From: Punica granatum
Lineage: Eukaryota > Streptophyta > Magnoliopsida > Myrtales > Lythraceae
Assembly: GCF_007655135.1 (NCBI RefSeq)
Contig: NC_045128.1
Location: 2,666,001 to 2,730,000 of the forward strand
Length of the DNA stretch: 64,000 nucleotides
Direction of reading: 5' to 3'
Part shown: positions 1-11,322 of the stretch, one piece after another
Position numbering within the stretch: position 1 is the first letter of the stretch
Layout of the letters: each line of letters starts with the position of its first letter
Program-made: the position numbers and the translations under genes
Notes under the pieces: model-generated
What the model was told of the DNA's origin: nothing
The model's input: only the letters and a program-made list of their open reading frames with translations
Database searches by the model: none

Positions 1-145
1 TAAAATAAATAATTTGGTTTGTGAAATCGATGATAAAAGTAAAGCGGAATTACAAAGAAAGACTGTAATTTAACTCGATAAAAAAAAAAAGAAATTTCCA
101 TTCGCTGAAGGAAAGGGACCTGCTGTGCGATCTCGAAGGAATCTG
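1..145 (+). promoter_or_regulatory. 5'UTR / proximal upstream region of PUX1
   Basis: The 145 bases before the PUX1 start contain an A-run (about 80-91) and no convincing upstream ORF that would extend the protein. It is probably 5'UTR; the core promoter may lie left of the window. Confidence 0.4.
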
Positions 146-2516
146 ATGATCGCTGATAGCGTCTCTCCCCTGCCGTTGAAGAGAAGGAGATATTCAAGCC
201 CCATGGACTCTGAAGCTGCTAAGGTTTTCTTCTAATCCTTTCATCAGTCGATCGTTTCCTTCAATTTCATGATATTTAGGAACAAGCTGCTTGTTGTGTC
301 GTCCTTCTTTTTACTCTTCGATGCCAAAAGTGCTTGCTTTCTGTTGGTTCTCTCGGCACCGGTGTTGTCTGGTTCTTGATCTTATGAAAAAGCTTCGTTT
401 TTCCGTTCTTGGGTATTGATTTGGAAGATTTATAGTCGGGGTTGTTGGAATTTTGGTTTCACTAATGATGTTGAGCCTTACTTGATGGTTGGAACTGAGA
501 TTTTGAACCGTGGGAAGTAAAGACGGTGACAATCGAGGCTCACGTAAGAGCTTCTTCTGCTTCACAATGTTGGGAATCAAGGTCAAATCTTTGTTCCTGG
601 ACATGTCGCGATGATCATGTTAAGGTTATGTCTGGTTCACGGGTTTCGATTGAGTAGGTTTTGAACTGGTTCTATATTGTCAGCTGTTGTGGCTCCAATT
701 ACGTATTTTAGATTCTGATTGTTGTACCATATAAAGCTTCCTAGTTCTCACACTGGCGAGGGTTTTTGAAACTGAGTTAATCTTGATACTGCCAGAGATA
801 CTATTGGGCTGCTTAATGAAGTCACTAGTGTTGTCTTGTCAGGCTAAGTTCATGGGACATGTACTAGGTAAAGGTGAATTTAGTGGCAGCATGTTGCCAG
901 CTTAGCCGATCGACTGAGTTCATGATTCTTTTGTTTACAGCGTCTGCCGGTAGTTACTTGGAATTAGCAAATTTATATACTAAAGTTACAATGTTGACCA
1001 CCTGTAGTAGACTAATGAGAGATTCGATTATGCGATAATGTTGATTGTTTCTGATTTATGTCAGGCCAAACTTGTGGAAGTAAAGGACAAATTCGGTCGT
1101 GGAATTCGCGTGTTTGAAACTATAGCAGCATCTCCCTTTCAAAGTTCAGCCCCAGAGAATGGTGAAGAGACTACCTTTAACTTGTTTATGTACAACCCTT
1201 CCTTGTAGATACTTGTCTGATTTTCTTCTAATTTATAACCAGATGAGACGGATGACTTTTACGAGTTCACTGCAGAGGATTACTATCGTATTAAGGCTGC
1301 CCAGAAAGCAGGTAAATGTTTATTATATTATAACTAAGAAGGAACAAGTCCTTTTTCCTGGATCAGGAACTGTATATATGAGATTGCTTTAGCTCAAGAT
1401 ATAGAAGCACTTTTGCTATAATGAACTGTAGTCATCCAAGGCGTTTCTGACTTCCATAACACATGCTAATCATTAATTGCCACAGATAAGGTCTTAATGA
1501 CCAGAAAACTTCGAGAAGCGGAAGAGGCAGCTCGAAGGTCAAGAGTGACAAAGGTGATTGCTTAATGTTCCCCACTGCTTTCTTGCCTCAATGCTTCATG
1601 CCCTCTCAACTCTTCACTAAGCTCACTTGCTTATTGTGCAGGCTGTAATTAGGGTTCGTTTTCCTGATAATAATACTTTAGAGGCGACATTTCATCCATC
1701 AGAGAAGATCCAGAGCTTAGTTGATCTCCTTGAAAAAGTGGTTGCCCAACCTGAACTGCCATTTTATCTATGTATGCATGTTCTCTCAATTTTATTAGTT
1801 TGACAACTTTTACTCTTCGTGCAGTAATGATCTGCCGAACGAATATTGTTTAACTCAAATCTCCTTTCAACCCTGTTTTTCCAGATACGACACCGCCGAA
1901 AAAGCAAATAAAGGACATGTCCCTCGACTTCTACTCTGCTGGCTTCATTCCCGGTGCAATAGTTTATTTCTCATATGATGTATCGAAAGGTCAGTAGAAT
2001 GGTATTCTCTTGGAATAACTTACGACTATTTCGAAGAGTAACAATGAATGCAAGAGAACTATCTTGTAGGAATTATTTATAGGGGATTTTTTTTTGCTGC
2101 ATTATTGGGGATGTTAAATGTTCTTTTTGATCTTTTATATGGAGATAGTTCAGTTCCAAAATTTGCTGTGCTGTGAATGAAGAACAAGTGCCACTGCATC
2201 GATTTCAGATTAGCTTATTCTATGTTCTGTCGTTTGATTTGGACTCCGTCATTTATATATTGATGTCTATCCACCTCATATCTGCATATTCTGTCCATAT
2301 TCAGATAAGGATGTTGCAGCTGCTGAAAGCGGTCCTTTCCTCTCGGAGTATGTAATGGCATTGAAAGGCTTGGATTTGGAGTCAATTGCCGAGCAGGCGA
2401 GGCCCGTCGAGTCTGCTCCAGAGTCTGAACAGGCTGCTCCTGCCCCGCCACCTGTTGTGCAAGAACGCAAGCCTGCTGAGAAAAAACTCGTCAAGCCCAA
2501 GTGGCTCAAGATGTGA
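146..2516 (+). CDS. PUX1: PUX1-like plant UBX domain-containing protein 1
   Basis: Seven exons read by eye: 146-223, 1065-1161, 1243-1311, 1486-1553, 1642-1771, 1885-1989, 2305-2516. They sum to 759 nt (252 aa; Arabidopsis PUX1 is about 251). The ATG at 146 is preferred over the in-frame ATG at 203 because it adds the basic LKRRR stretch found near the N-terminus of PUX1. The protein has an acidic DETDDFYEFT segment, then a helical TRKLREAEEAARR region. The UBX fold follows at about residues 105-180 (AVIRVRFPDN, TLEATFHPSEK, PFYLYTTPPKK, FYSAGFIPGAIVYF), and the protein ends in KPKWLKM. Known role of the family: PUX1 binds the AAA-ATPase CDC48/p97 through the UBX domain and promotes disassembly of the active hexamer. 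The C-terminal tail carries a low-complexity PVESAPESEQAAPAPPP run. A 3'UTR intron (about 2543-2643) is possible, since gtgagg and a cag site frame it. Confidence 0.93.
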
Positions 2517-3786
2517 CTTTCAATCCCTGTCTGAGTTGAGTGGTGAGGCTCTTCAACCTGTTTAAGCCTGCTTTTGCTATGTGATCAGTACTGACTTTTG
2601 GTTGACTCGTGCTGTGCCTGCTGTTATGTTTGTGGTCTCACAGGATAAAGCATCTGCTGAACTTTCAAATCTTCCTAAAACTCGAAAGAAGGCTGATCAT
2701 GGAGAGGAGAGTGTTCTTCGGAGCTGAAGCTTAAGTCTACATGGCAACTCTACGACAAACTTTGGTCCTGGAGAGCAAAATGTTTCTTGGTGTAGTAATA
2801 TATCTTTGCAGGACCGTCCGATGAACGTTAGGTCTATGGATGTGCAAATCTTCCATGATTGTGAATGTCCACCGAGGTTGTTTTCTGTTTAGCTTTCTGT
2901 ACATTGTTTTGATGGTTTCAAATTCGATTCATCTAAGAAATTTGTAATAGCGCCAGTCCGAAAACGAACATACTATCGGGAACCGGAAGGTGATTGTTTG
3001 AACAAGAAGAGATAAATAGTTAACTTGCATGAATGGCTTTTGTGGTGGGCTGACCTAATTTGAATGACAGGACCTCTGCCTAATCTTAACTTGCAGTCGT
3101 AATCGTGTTGTGTTCTCTAGGGAGTGGTTAGTTGGAGGATTGGTAGGGTCTCCATTAAGCCCAGTTCACCTAATTCCATCCTTCCATCCAAATTGTATGG
3201 AGAGCTCCGAACTCGTAAAGCCGGTCGTGAGTTGAAGCGAAGCGGTGACCGGAAAAAGCTTACCACGAGTCGGAAGTCCTATCGATGCTCAGAGGTGGGT
3301 TACTGAGCAATGATTTTGTTGAAATTGAGAGCAAAGGGGGAGAAAGAAGAAATGAGAAAGAAAGTTTTGATGAGAGCTTGAATATATTTGTGCCAATGAA
3401 GACAATTATTACATTTTGAAGGAAAAAGAAAAAAAATTAAAGTTTAATGACATTGTGCCATGCCTGTCCCACCAAAATACAATCATAATGCAGGAAAAAT
3501 GCGTCCAACTAATGGTCATTGTCAATCCACTTGAATAATTAGTGTGGAATTTGTGAATATTTATCGGATAATTCTTGATTTATTTGAGTATTTTATTAAA
3601 TTCCGATATGTTATACGATCTCTTGTCTCTTAGGTTCGAAGTATCCATGCAGCAAAAAATTTTGCCATGTCCCAAATAAAGAAAAGATTTGCTGTTATCA
3701 TTGGAAACTAATTTAGTGATTTCTCTTTTTTAATAAAGGGAAGATAACAAAACTAAGTAAAAAATCAATCAGATAAAACTATTATG
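2517..3786. other. PUX1 3'UTR and intergenic DNA
   Basis: 2517 to about 2960 reads as 3'UTR of PUX1, possibly with one intron. Beyond that the DNA is AT-rich with no ORF I can support; short frames here are not homologous to anything I recognise. Confidence 0.5.
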
Positions 3787-4491
3787 GGAAAAATACAAAA
3801 ATTCATTGTGGTTTGAGTTTTGGACAAATTGGACTATGTGATTTTTCGACGGACAATTAACACTATATGATTTATTTCACGAGATATAATAAACCTCATT
3901 GTTAGTTTTTTCATCATTTTTGATTTTTTTTTGCTATTATTATCCTTAAGCTTTCAACATTTTTTCATACTAAAATTCTGAAAAAAAGGAAGGGGCTGGG
4001 GGGCCTAGACATCGACCTCGTGCCCACCACCGAAGTCGCCTAAACCCACAGAGGATGCTGGCGACCGTGGAGGTGGGGTCGCGATCGCAGATTAGCAGCC
4101 CCTGCCCCCGAATTCACCGGAATATCGAGTTTGAGATCCTAATATATTCCGGAGCCGGGGCTACCAATCGATGACCTCGACCCCACCCTCGAGGTTTTCG
4201 GAGTCCTCTGTAGTTTTCGGTGACCTCGGTGGTGGGGTCGAGGTCGCTGATCGGCTGTCCAAGTCATTCCTCTTATTTTTCGAATTTTAGGATCAAATTG
4301 TAAAATATTAAAAGTTTGAGGGTAATAATGGTAAAAAAAGTTCAAGGACCAAAAGTGATGAAAAAACTAACGGTAAGGTCCATTATATGTCACAAAATAA
4401 ATTACATGGTGTTAATTGTCCCTAAAAAAATTACATTGTTCAAATTGCCCCAAACGAAAAAATCACAAGAGGAATTTTTTGTTTTTTTTCA
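3787..4491. mobile_element. Foldback non-autonomous Mutator-like element (MULE)
   Basis: About 705 bp forming one long imperfect hairpin. The left arm (about 3787-3985) matches the reverse complement of the right arm (about 4270-4491): the ends read GGAAAAATACAAAAATTC and GAAAAAAAACAAAAAATTC, and both arms then share GGACAATTAACAC and GTTAGTTTTTTCATCA. The GC-rich centre (about 3990-4265, repeated gacctcg, ggtggtgg and gtcgaggtcg words) is also partly self-complementary. Flanks are aactattatg (3777-3786) and aattattatg (4491-4500), a 9-10 bp target duplication with one mismatch and roughly one base of boundary ambiguity, which is the size expected for Mutator. There is no transposase ORF, so the element is non-autonomous. 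Confidence 0.75.
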
Positions 4492-4500
4492 ATTATTATG

Positions 4501-4660
4501 AGTGTGTTTGATTTTAGAGTTGAATTTTGATTTTAATTTGATTGTAATGATTGCGTTGTTGAATTTTGAAAAAAGTATGATAAAATAATGAATAATTGAG
4601 AAAATTTAATATTAAAAATTAAATTGAATATAATCGAAAATTATTAAAAATAGAAAGGTC
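4501..4660. repeat. Truncated AT-rich MITE-like repeat (family A)
   Basis: The sequence gtaatgattgcgttgttgaa and the following aataatgaataattgagaaa/attaaaaattaaattgaa match the inner parts of repeats at 52.2-52.5 kb and 53.8-54.1 kb. It starts with a TTTGATTTTAGAG end and has no recognisable right terminus. It sits directly beside the MULE target duplication. Confidence 0.5.
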
Positions 4661-5640
4661 AAAATAAATTGGCAGAAACTGGGCCGGCGTGATCAACAAT
4701 GTCCATAAACAGCATTCAATCAAGCTGGGCCCCACAGCTGGCAACTCCTGTGGGTCATGACGTGGCGTGGGTCTTGTCTACGAAAGATCTTCGATCCGGT
4801 ACACGTTGGGCCACCGGGATCAACGTGTTTCCACCAATGAGAATCAGTGGGGCCCGCGCTTGACTTTTCCACGCAGCACAAATTCTTTGACACCTCACCC
4901 TATCAATTTTCACATTTATTTTTTATATTTCTTCTTGTTTTCACATCGGTCCCTGAATTTTGATGATTTTCTGATTCCATCCCGCGCTACATTTGTTTGA
5001 CCAGAAAAATTCTACCAGAAAGGCCCTCTATTCCCTCATATTTTCCCTCTATCCGCACTTTGCACCGTTTTCTTTCATGGCTACCATAAAAGGTGTTCTT
5101 CGGCTCATCTAATCCGATTGAGGGTCCCCATCATCAAACTACTCTGTCAAACTTGGCCATCAATGAGATGATCTCAAAGATTCAACAACCTTTTCGGAAG
5201 AACGATTTTTACATATTGTCATATTTGTATCTTTCGAGAAAATTTTAAATGATCTTTCGCAATAAAAATAGGGAAATTATTTCATTATTTTATATAAAAT
5301 TCATGGCCCAATGTCCAAGAGCTAACGAACTCATTCATCCGTCCGTGGCAATTGCATTAGTGATTTCTCACACCACTCAACGAGTTAAAATAGTGTAGAA
5401 TTCGTTACATTAATTGTAATAGTTTTGGAAGACTAATTCCGTTCTCGTAAAGCATTTTCGAATGTCAAAATAAGACAACCTAAGCATGCACGACAATGAC
5501 ATGTGCTCTACCGTCGCATCATTTTCTACCAAACAAGTATTTTTCTTTCTTTCCTTCTTTCACCCTTCGCCAGTGACAGATAAGCAGAAAGATCCAAGAA
5601 GTTTGGGGACCGAAAGTGAAAATACGCGGCAAACGAAGCG
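4661..5640. other. Intergenic DNA upstream of G6PDH
   Basis: No gene recognised. The segment includes moderately GC-rich stretches (4680-4900) and AT-rich stretches. Its right part is presumably the distal promoter of the G6PDH gene. Confidence 0.4.
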
Positions 5641-5859
5641 GACGGGTCTGAATTGCCAAAGAGCCCACCAACTTTTCATCCTTGTCGGCGCGTGGCTCTT
5701 CCTCTCCTTCTTCCTCGTGGCGAATACGGCAGGCAGCTGCTGCTGGTAAGTGGTAGGAATCAATGGTGGAGTCTCTCAAGGGAGGAAGAGGGTTGGTGGA
5801 CTTCAAGACCCCGCATCCTTTTCTTTACCGGCACATTAGAAAACACCCCAAAAATTGGT

Positions 5860-5884
5860 TTTATTATTATTATTATTATTATTA
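5860..5884 (+). repeat. (ATT)n microsatellite in the G6PDH leader region
   Basis: About eight ATT triplets immediately before the presumed 5'UTR exon. Likely length-polymorphic. Confidence 0.8.
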
Positions 5885-5987
5885 AGCTTGTTTCTTCCTC
5901 CGTTTCTCGTCTGAAATCTGCTGCAATAAAAGCAGCCTTGTCAAAGAACCCTTCGGCAGGATATTTTATTGCCGTGTCTGCGCTCAC

Positions 5988-6426
5988 GTAAGTGCTGTCG
6001 TTTCTCATCTCGCAGTCGGGTTGATATCTTCTGCCGAGTTCTCCCCTGAAATTCTGTGCTTTCTGTTTCTGCGAATTGGTTTTCCGTGCAGCATCAGTTT
6101 CTTGAGTTCGAGTTCTTACCTGGGATCTATCCGTGTACCGATTACCCATGTAGATTTTCTGCTCCTGTCCGGTTTTCCCTGTCTTCTCATAAATATTCTT
6201 GGTGGGCTTATTAGTCCCGAGCTCAGCTGCTGTTTCTTTCTTGTGCTTATTTGCTGCTTTATGTGAGTTTGTGAAATGTGAAAGTTGCATGCTTTGTCTG
6301 AGAGTGGTATTGCTTTCTGTGAATCTGTGAAAGGTGCATGCTTTGTCAAAGATTCCTCTGTTTTCTCTGCATTTCCTCAGTTTCAGGGGGCAATTCTAAT
6401 CAAGCCTGATGAATGAATTGGTGCAG
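5988..6426 (+). other. Probable 5'UTR intron of G6PDH
   Basis: A strong donor (CAC|GTAAGT at 5988) and an acceptor (GTGCAG ending 6426) lie 22 bases before the G6PDH ATG. The sequence between is T-rich and intron-like. This is inferred from splice signals only. Confidence 0.55.
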
Positions 6427-6448
6427 ATCATAAGTTAGATAGAAGAAG

Positions 6449-9400
6449 ATGGGATCAGGTGAGTGGTCCATACAGAAAAGATCCGACAGTTTTAGGAATG
6501 AGGAGCTCGACAGTTTTCCCGAGACGGGGTGCCTCTCAGTTATAGTTCTGGGGGCCTCTGGTGACCTGGCCAAGAAGAAGACTTTCCCTGCTCTCTTCAA
6601 CCTCTACCGGCAGGTCTGTTGGTCTAATTTCCCCACTTATCGGCAAGCCAAATTCCAGTTTTACTTCATAATGAATATTCTTTTGATTTTCGCACGCCTT
6701 TTCATTTATTAATCTTGCATGCGATCATCTGATCAACTGTGCAATTGGGATTCCGGAGTAGTTGGACAAGTTTGAATGGGGGATTGGGTTTGTGTTAGTT
6801 AATAATTCAGGTGGATGAAAGTGAGAATTTCAATCAGAGTTTTGTCGCTGCATGCAATGGCTTGATCGAATTCTAGAAAGAGTGTCTGGGCTTGGGATGA
6901 CTCTAATTTATCATTTCATTTGCTAAGAAGTGAATGAGTTCATAGGGGCAAAATAGTGAACAAAAGTTTCAAAATTTATCACGCATAATGAGGTAGAAGT
7001 TTTATAGGGAATGTGAAGATCTATATGGGCTTTGGGCAGTGTCCTGACTCTGTAAATTGGAGCCGTGTTTGTGCAGGGATTCCTCCCACCAGACGAAGTT
7101 CACATTTTTGGCTATGCTAGGACTAAAATAACGGATGATGAGCTGAGAAATCGCCTTCATGGGTGAGAGAACTTGTGTTCCTCTCTGTTAATTGCTTTGA
7201 TATATTCTACATTCCTTTCTACGAATGCAGGAGGTCTGGTGTTTGCAATGGCGTAAAAGACCTTATTTAATTTGTCAGTAGTCCTATATGTGCTCAATTT
7301 CTTCACGACCTATTGTCCCAGTTTCTGTCGGACAAGCAACTAGATGGAAGTGATTACTGATTAGCATATGACCGATATCTGTAGGTACCTAATCAACGAG
7401 AAGAGTGCTTCACCTCAGCAATCAGAAGATCTGTCAAAGTTCTTGCAACTGGTTTGTTCTGCCTTAGTTTCTACGTCTTTAGTCCCCCTCTTTTGCTACT
7501 CAACTTGCTCTATGTCTCATAACATGCTATTGGTTTGGAATCATACTTACAAAAGAAGTATATGCCTTACAGATCAAGTATGTGAGTGGTTCTTATGATA
7601 CTGAAGAGGGTTTCCAGCGGTTGGATAAAGAGATCTCACAGCATGAGATCTCAAAGAACACCAGTGAGGGCACATCCCGCAGATTGTTCTACCTTGCACT
7701 CCCTCCATCCGTATATCCCTCTGTCTGCAGGATGATCAGAAAATGCTGCATGAATAGATGTAACTTTCAAGCCGAGTACTTTCACTTTTTATTTGATTCT
7801 TGAATTTTCTTTTCCCTCTAGTTTGAGGACGTTTTGATCTTTGCTGACTTCACATTATTTGTATTTGGTGTTCTCAGCTGATCTTGGAGGATGGACACGA
7901 ATTGTTGTTGAGAAACCTTTTGGGAAAGATTTGCAATCTGCTGAGAATCTCAGTGCTCAGATAGGAGAGTTGTTTGATGAGCCCCAAATCTATCGTATTG
8001 ATCATTATCTGGGAAAGGAGTTGGTGCAAAATATGGTAAATATGAGGGTTACTGAATTATCAGTTGTTTTTCCTGCTATACTTTATGTGTCTAAACTGAC
8101 TTTTATCCTCGTCCAAATTGCAGTTGGTGCTTCGTTTTGCAAACCGTTTCTTCTTGCCCCTGTGGAATCGTGACAACATTGATAATGTCCAGGTTAGAGC
8201 TTCTTTCGGAATAGGGCTTTGATGCTAATACTTATATCTAACAGCTTACAAACTAGGATTTCCAAATAACTTATATTCTGTTCTATTTTTTCTCCAACAG
8301 ATAGTTTTTAGGGAGGACTTCGGAACTGAGGGTCGTGGTGGATATTTCGATGAATACGGGTAATGCTAGATTTAAGATGAATGGCAACATTCTTCTGTCA
8401 ATTCCTGTTGTTTGATGTTGTAGGATTCTTCCTTACAGCGTCCCGTAAAACCTATTAATTCTTGCTATTTCTTTTTGTAGGATTATTCGGGACATTATCC
8501 AAAATCATCTGTTGCAGGTAATTTTTACTCTTGATGGTGTCCGTTTTGTTCCTGCACTTTATCAACTACGTGTCTCTGTCCTCGAGCTGTAAGCTGCCAA
8601 TAGTTATATGCCTCACGTCTTGCATCTGATTTGAATGAGTGCAGGTCCTCTGCCTAGTTGCTATGGAAAAGCCCGTTTCCCTCAAACCCGAGCACATAAG
8701 AGATGAGAAAGTGAAGGTATTATTTTAATGCCATTGCATGGAAGTAGAATTATTCTGTCGATAAAAAAATTTAAGGAACATAGAAATTTGTAGAACCAAA
8801 GGTTTTAAGTTTGCATTAAGGTGTTTTTCTGTTTTGCTGAAATAGGTTCTCCAATCGGTACTTCCAATTAAAGATGAGGAGGTTGTTCTCGGACAGTACG
8901 AAGGCTACAGGGATGACCCCACTGTTCCCGACCAATCGAACACCCCGACTTTCGCAACTATGGTTCTCCGCATACACAATGAAAGATGGGAAGGTCTGCG
9001 TGCGCTGTTCTCTCTTTCTTCTGAATGGATGTCGGTGCAATTCCATTATATATGGTTTTTACTGGTTGGACTTGACTTTTCTGTTATCTCGGAATAGGTG
9101 TCCCTTTCATAATGAAGGCCGGGAAAGCATTAAACTCGAGGAAAGCTGAGATACGTGTCCAATTCAAGGATGTTCCTGGCGATATATTCAAATGTATGCA
9201 CTGAACCTGGATCAGCATTTTTATCATTTTGCTTGGTCAATTGCTTCCAATAACATTGTACAAGTTAATAATGTAATATTCCATGTTTCATAATAGCACA
9301 TTTGCTGTCCCACGTTGGTTTTAACTTAAACTCATAATGTCATATTTTAGGCAAAAGGCAGGGGAGAAATGAATTTGTGATTCGTCTTCAACCTTCGGAA

Positions 9401-10229
9401 GCCATCTATATGAAGCTCACGGTATGTGGGTATACTGTTTCGGGTTATTATTCATAGCTCGTTTTTGTTTCTGAGTGTGACGGGATCCATACTAAGATTA
9501 TTCTCAAGTTTATATATGTTTTGCCTCGGAAGAACTCAGGTTATTTGAACTTTGTTTGGTTTGTTTACCTCCCTTTGCAGGTGAAGCAGCCAGGACTGGA
9601 GATGTCAACCATACAAAGTGAACTTGACTTGTCATATAGACAACGCTATCAAGGGGTCACCATTCCCGAGGCTTATGAACGCTTGATCCTTGACACGTAT
9701 GATCCCTTACCCTCATACTCTTATCTATCAACGGCAGTAATGTCAGTGAATGTGGTTATATTATGAATGACTTCTCATATAGGCACTAGAACAATGTTCG
9801 TGCCCATCCCTTTCTTCCTGTGGTTTTGTTAATGCAAATACGGATGATGGATTTCGGCTATTGCAGAATAAGGGGCGACCAGCAACATTTTGTCCGCAGA
9901 GATGAATTAAAGGTAAGAAATCATGCCTGAAAGTAACACAGGTGGCATTGTACCGACATTGTTGAAACAGATGGATCTTCAGAAAAAGATGAAGTACGAA
10001 AACGATACTCTGACCCTTCGCTGATCACAACATTGCGGGTTTTGTTGTCGAATTATTTCAGGCAGCTTGGGAGATCTTCACACCTCTTCTTCACAGGATT
10101 GATAACGGTGAGATGAAGCCAATCCCTTACAAACCGGGAAGCAGGGGGCCGGCTGAGGCAGACGAGTTGCTATCGAATGCTGGGTACGTTCAGACACATG
10201 GCTACATATGGATCCCACCTACCTTGTAA
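6449..10229 (+). CDS. G6PD: Glucose-6-phosphate 1-dehydrogenase, cytosolic isoform
   Basis: Fifteen exons: 6449-6613, 7077-7162, 7385-7451, 7573-7759, 7878-8035, 8124-8192, 8301-8359, 8481-8517, 8645-8716, 8846-8993, 9098-9193, 9351-9421, 9581-9696, 9867-9912, 10062-10229. They sum to 1545 nt (514 aa, the usual size for plant cytosolic G6PDH). It oxidises glucose-6-phosphate with NADP+ at the entry of the oxidative pentose phosphate pathway. Visible motifs: the NADP-binding turn [10 protein letters not shown] (about residues 37-46), the substrate site RIDHYLGKE with catalytic His, [10 protein letters not shown], and the C-terminal [11 protein letters not shown]. The N-terminus ([15 protein letters not shown]) has no plastid transit peptide, which supports the cytosolic class. 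A single copy here; no truncation or missing catalytic residue seen. Confidence 0.96.
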
Positions 10230-10660
10230 GGCAAGGCGCACAGAAATGATGTCTCAAGAATAATCCCACGCTGTAGAGCTCGGGTTTCTTTTTGTTTAGG
10301 CCGTCTGTCTGAGACATTAGACAGACATTTAATGCGAGAGTTGCGTCCTTGTATAATTGCTAAGATCCATCTGCAGCGTCCTTCCCCTCGTGTGAGTTTT
10401 AAGAAGGGGGAGAGGAGATTGTGTTTGTATGGACAGTTTATGACATAAATAAATGCAATAACGAGGCATTGCTGCAACTTCTGTGTTCGATAAGCAACTT
10501 CCGGTCTACAGAAATGTGTTGTGCATTCACGGGTTTGCATGAACTTATGAATAATAGTTTCTGCCCATCGATATTTAGTATAGTTTTAATGATTACGAGG
10601 TCCAATGTTTATCAGACTTTGGTCATGAGTACGTACCATCAGTTGCTATGCATGGCAATG
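10230..10660 (+). other. G6PDH 3'UTR and spacer
   Basis: Downstream of the G6PDH stop; an aataaat signal-like word lies near 10447. No other gene is visible. Confidence 0.45.
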
Positions 10661-10667
10661 CAAGATC

Positions 10668-11120
10668 ACCGATAATTCTAAAACACTGTTCAGGCATGAC
10701 AAACACAGCAATGTATGGTTACCGGAGAACGAAGACAGTCGGCAATTTACATTCCAGCAATGTGAACTATCATGGTAACCGATAATTTTAAAACTTGTTC
10801 AGCCATAACGAACATAGTATGGTTACCGGCATACGAAAAGTCGGTAATTTATGTTGCATTTGGTTTCATAATAGAATTTTAAAATCAGATTTTGATTTTG
10901 AAAAATAGTGGTATAAATGGGGCCCATCCTTTAACTTTGACTTTGTATGAATTATGTTGTTTTGTTATGAAAAAAAGTGGTATAAATGGGACCTACTCTT
11001 TGACTTTGTACGAGTTACTTTGTTTTGTAGTGGGTAAAATTAAAATTAGAATTGTAACTCTAAAATAATACCCACAAACCAAACAAGGTCTTACATTCCG
11101 GCAATGAACCGAGAAAGTGC
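10668..11120. repeat. Diverged tandem duplication interrupted by a MITE
   Basis: Two copies of a roughly 110-bp unit: about 10668-10780 and about 10781-10851 plus 11091-11120. Shared words are accgataattNtaaaac, gttcagNcat, atggttaccgg, gtcggNaattta and cattccNgcaatg. The second unit is split by the element at 10852-11090. Confidence 0.7.
10852..11090. mobile_element. Tourist-like (PIF/Harbinger) MITE with TTA target duplication
   Basis: 239 bp. Comparison with the uninterrupted neighbouring repeat unit gives the empty site (aattta-cattcc) and shows that TTA (10849-10851 and 11091-11093) was duplicated on insertion. The right end read inward is GACCTTGTTTGGTTTG, a typical Tourist-type terminus. 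The left end TGTTGCATTTGGTTTC pairs with it over TTTGGTTT. Inside is a roughly 68-bp direct duplication (agtggtataaatggg... twice). No coding capacity. Confidence 0.75.
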
Positions 11121-11137
11121 GAAAGCGTCAGGCTTCT

Positions 11138-11160
11138 TGGGCCCATAATTTACTTGGGCC
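11138..11160 (+). promoter_or_regulatory. Two TGGGCC (site II-type) elements upstream of NBP35
   Basis: TGGGCC occurs at 11138-11143 and 11155-11160, with further GGCCC words to 11210. Such motifs are common upstream of plant housekeeping genes; the functional role here is inferred. Confidence 0.5.
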
Positions 11161-11322
11161 GGACACGCCGCCTTAAGCCGCTGCCGCAAAAGGGCCCCAA
11201 ACGGCCCTTTAAAAGGCGCGGCGGCCTCTCCAATAAAATGGATTGTTCTCCGCTTCCCTCACCGTCGTCAGAAGTTGAAGTTGAACTCTAGTCACCGCCG
11301 TGAGTTTGCAGCGCCGTCGACC

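Noticed and set aside
5486..6290. Overlapping frames on both strands upstream of G6PDH
   Set aside because: They contain simple repeats (ATT) and the donor/acceptor of the likely 5'UTR intron; no homology or conserved start.
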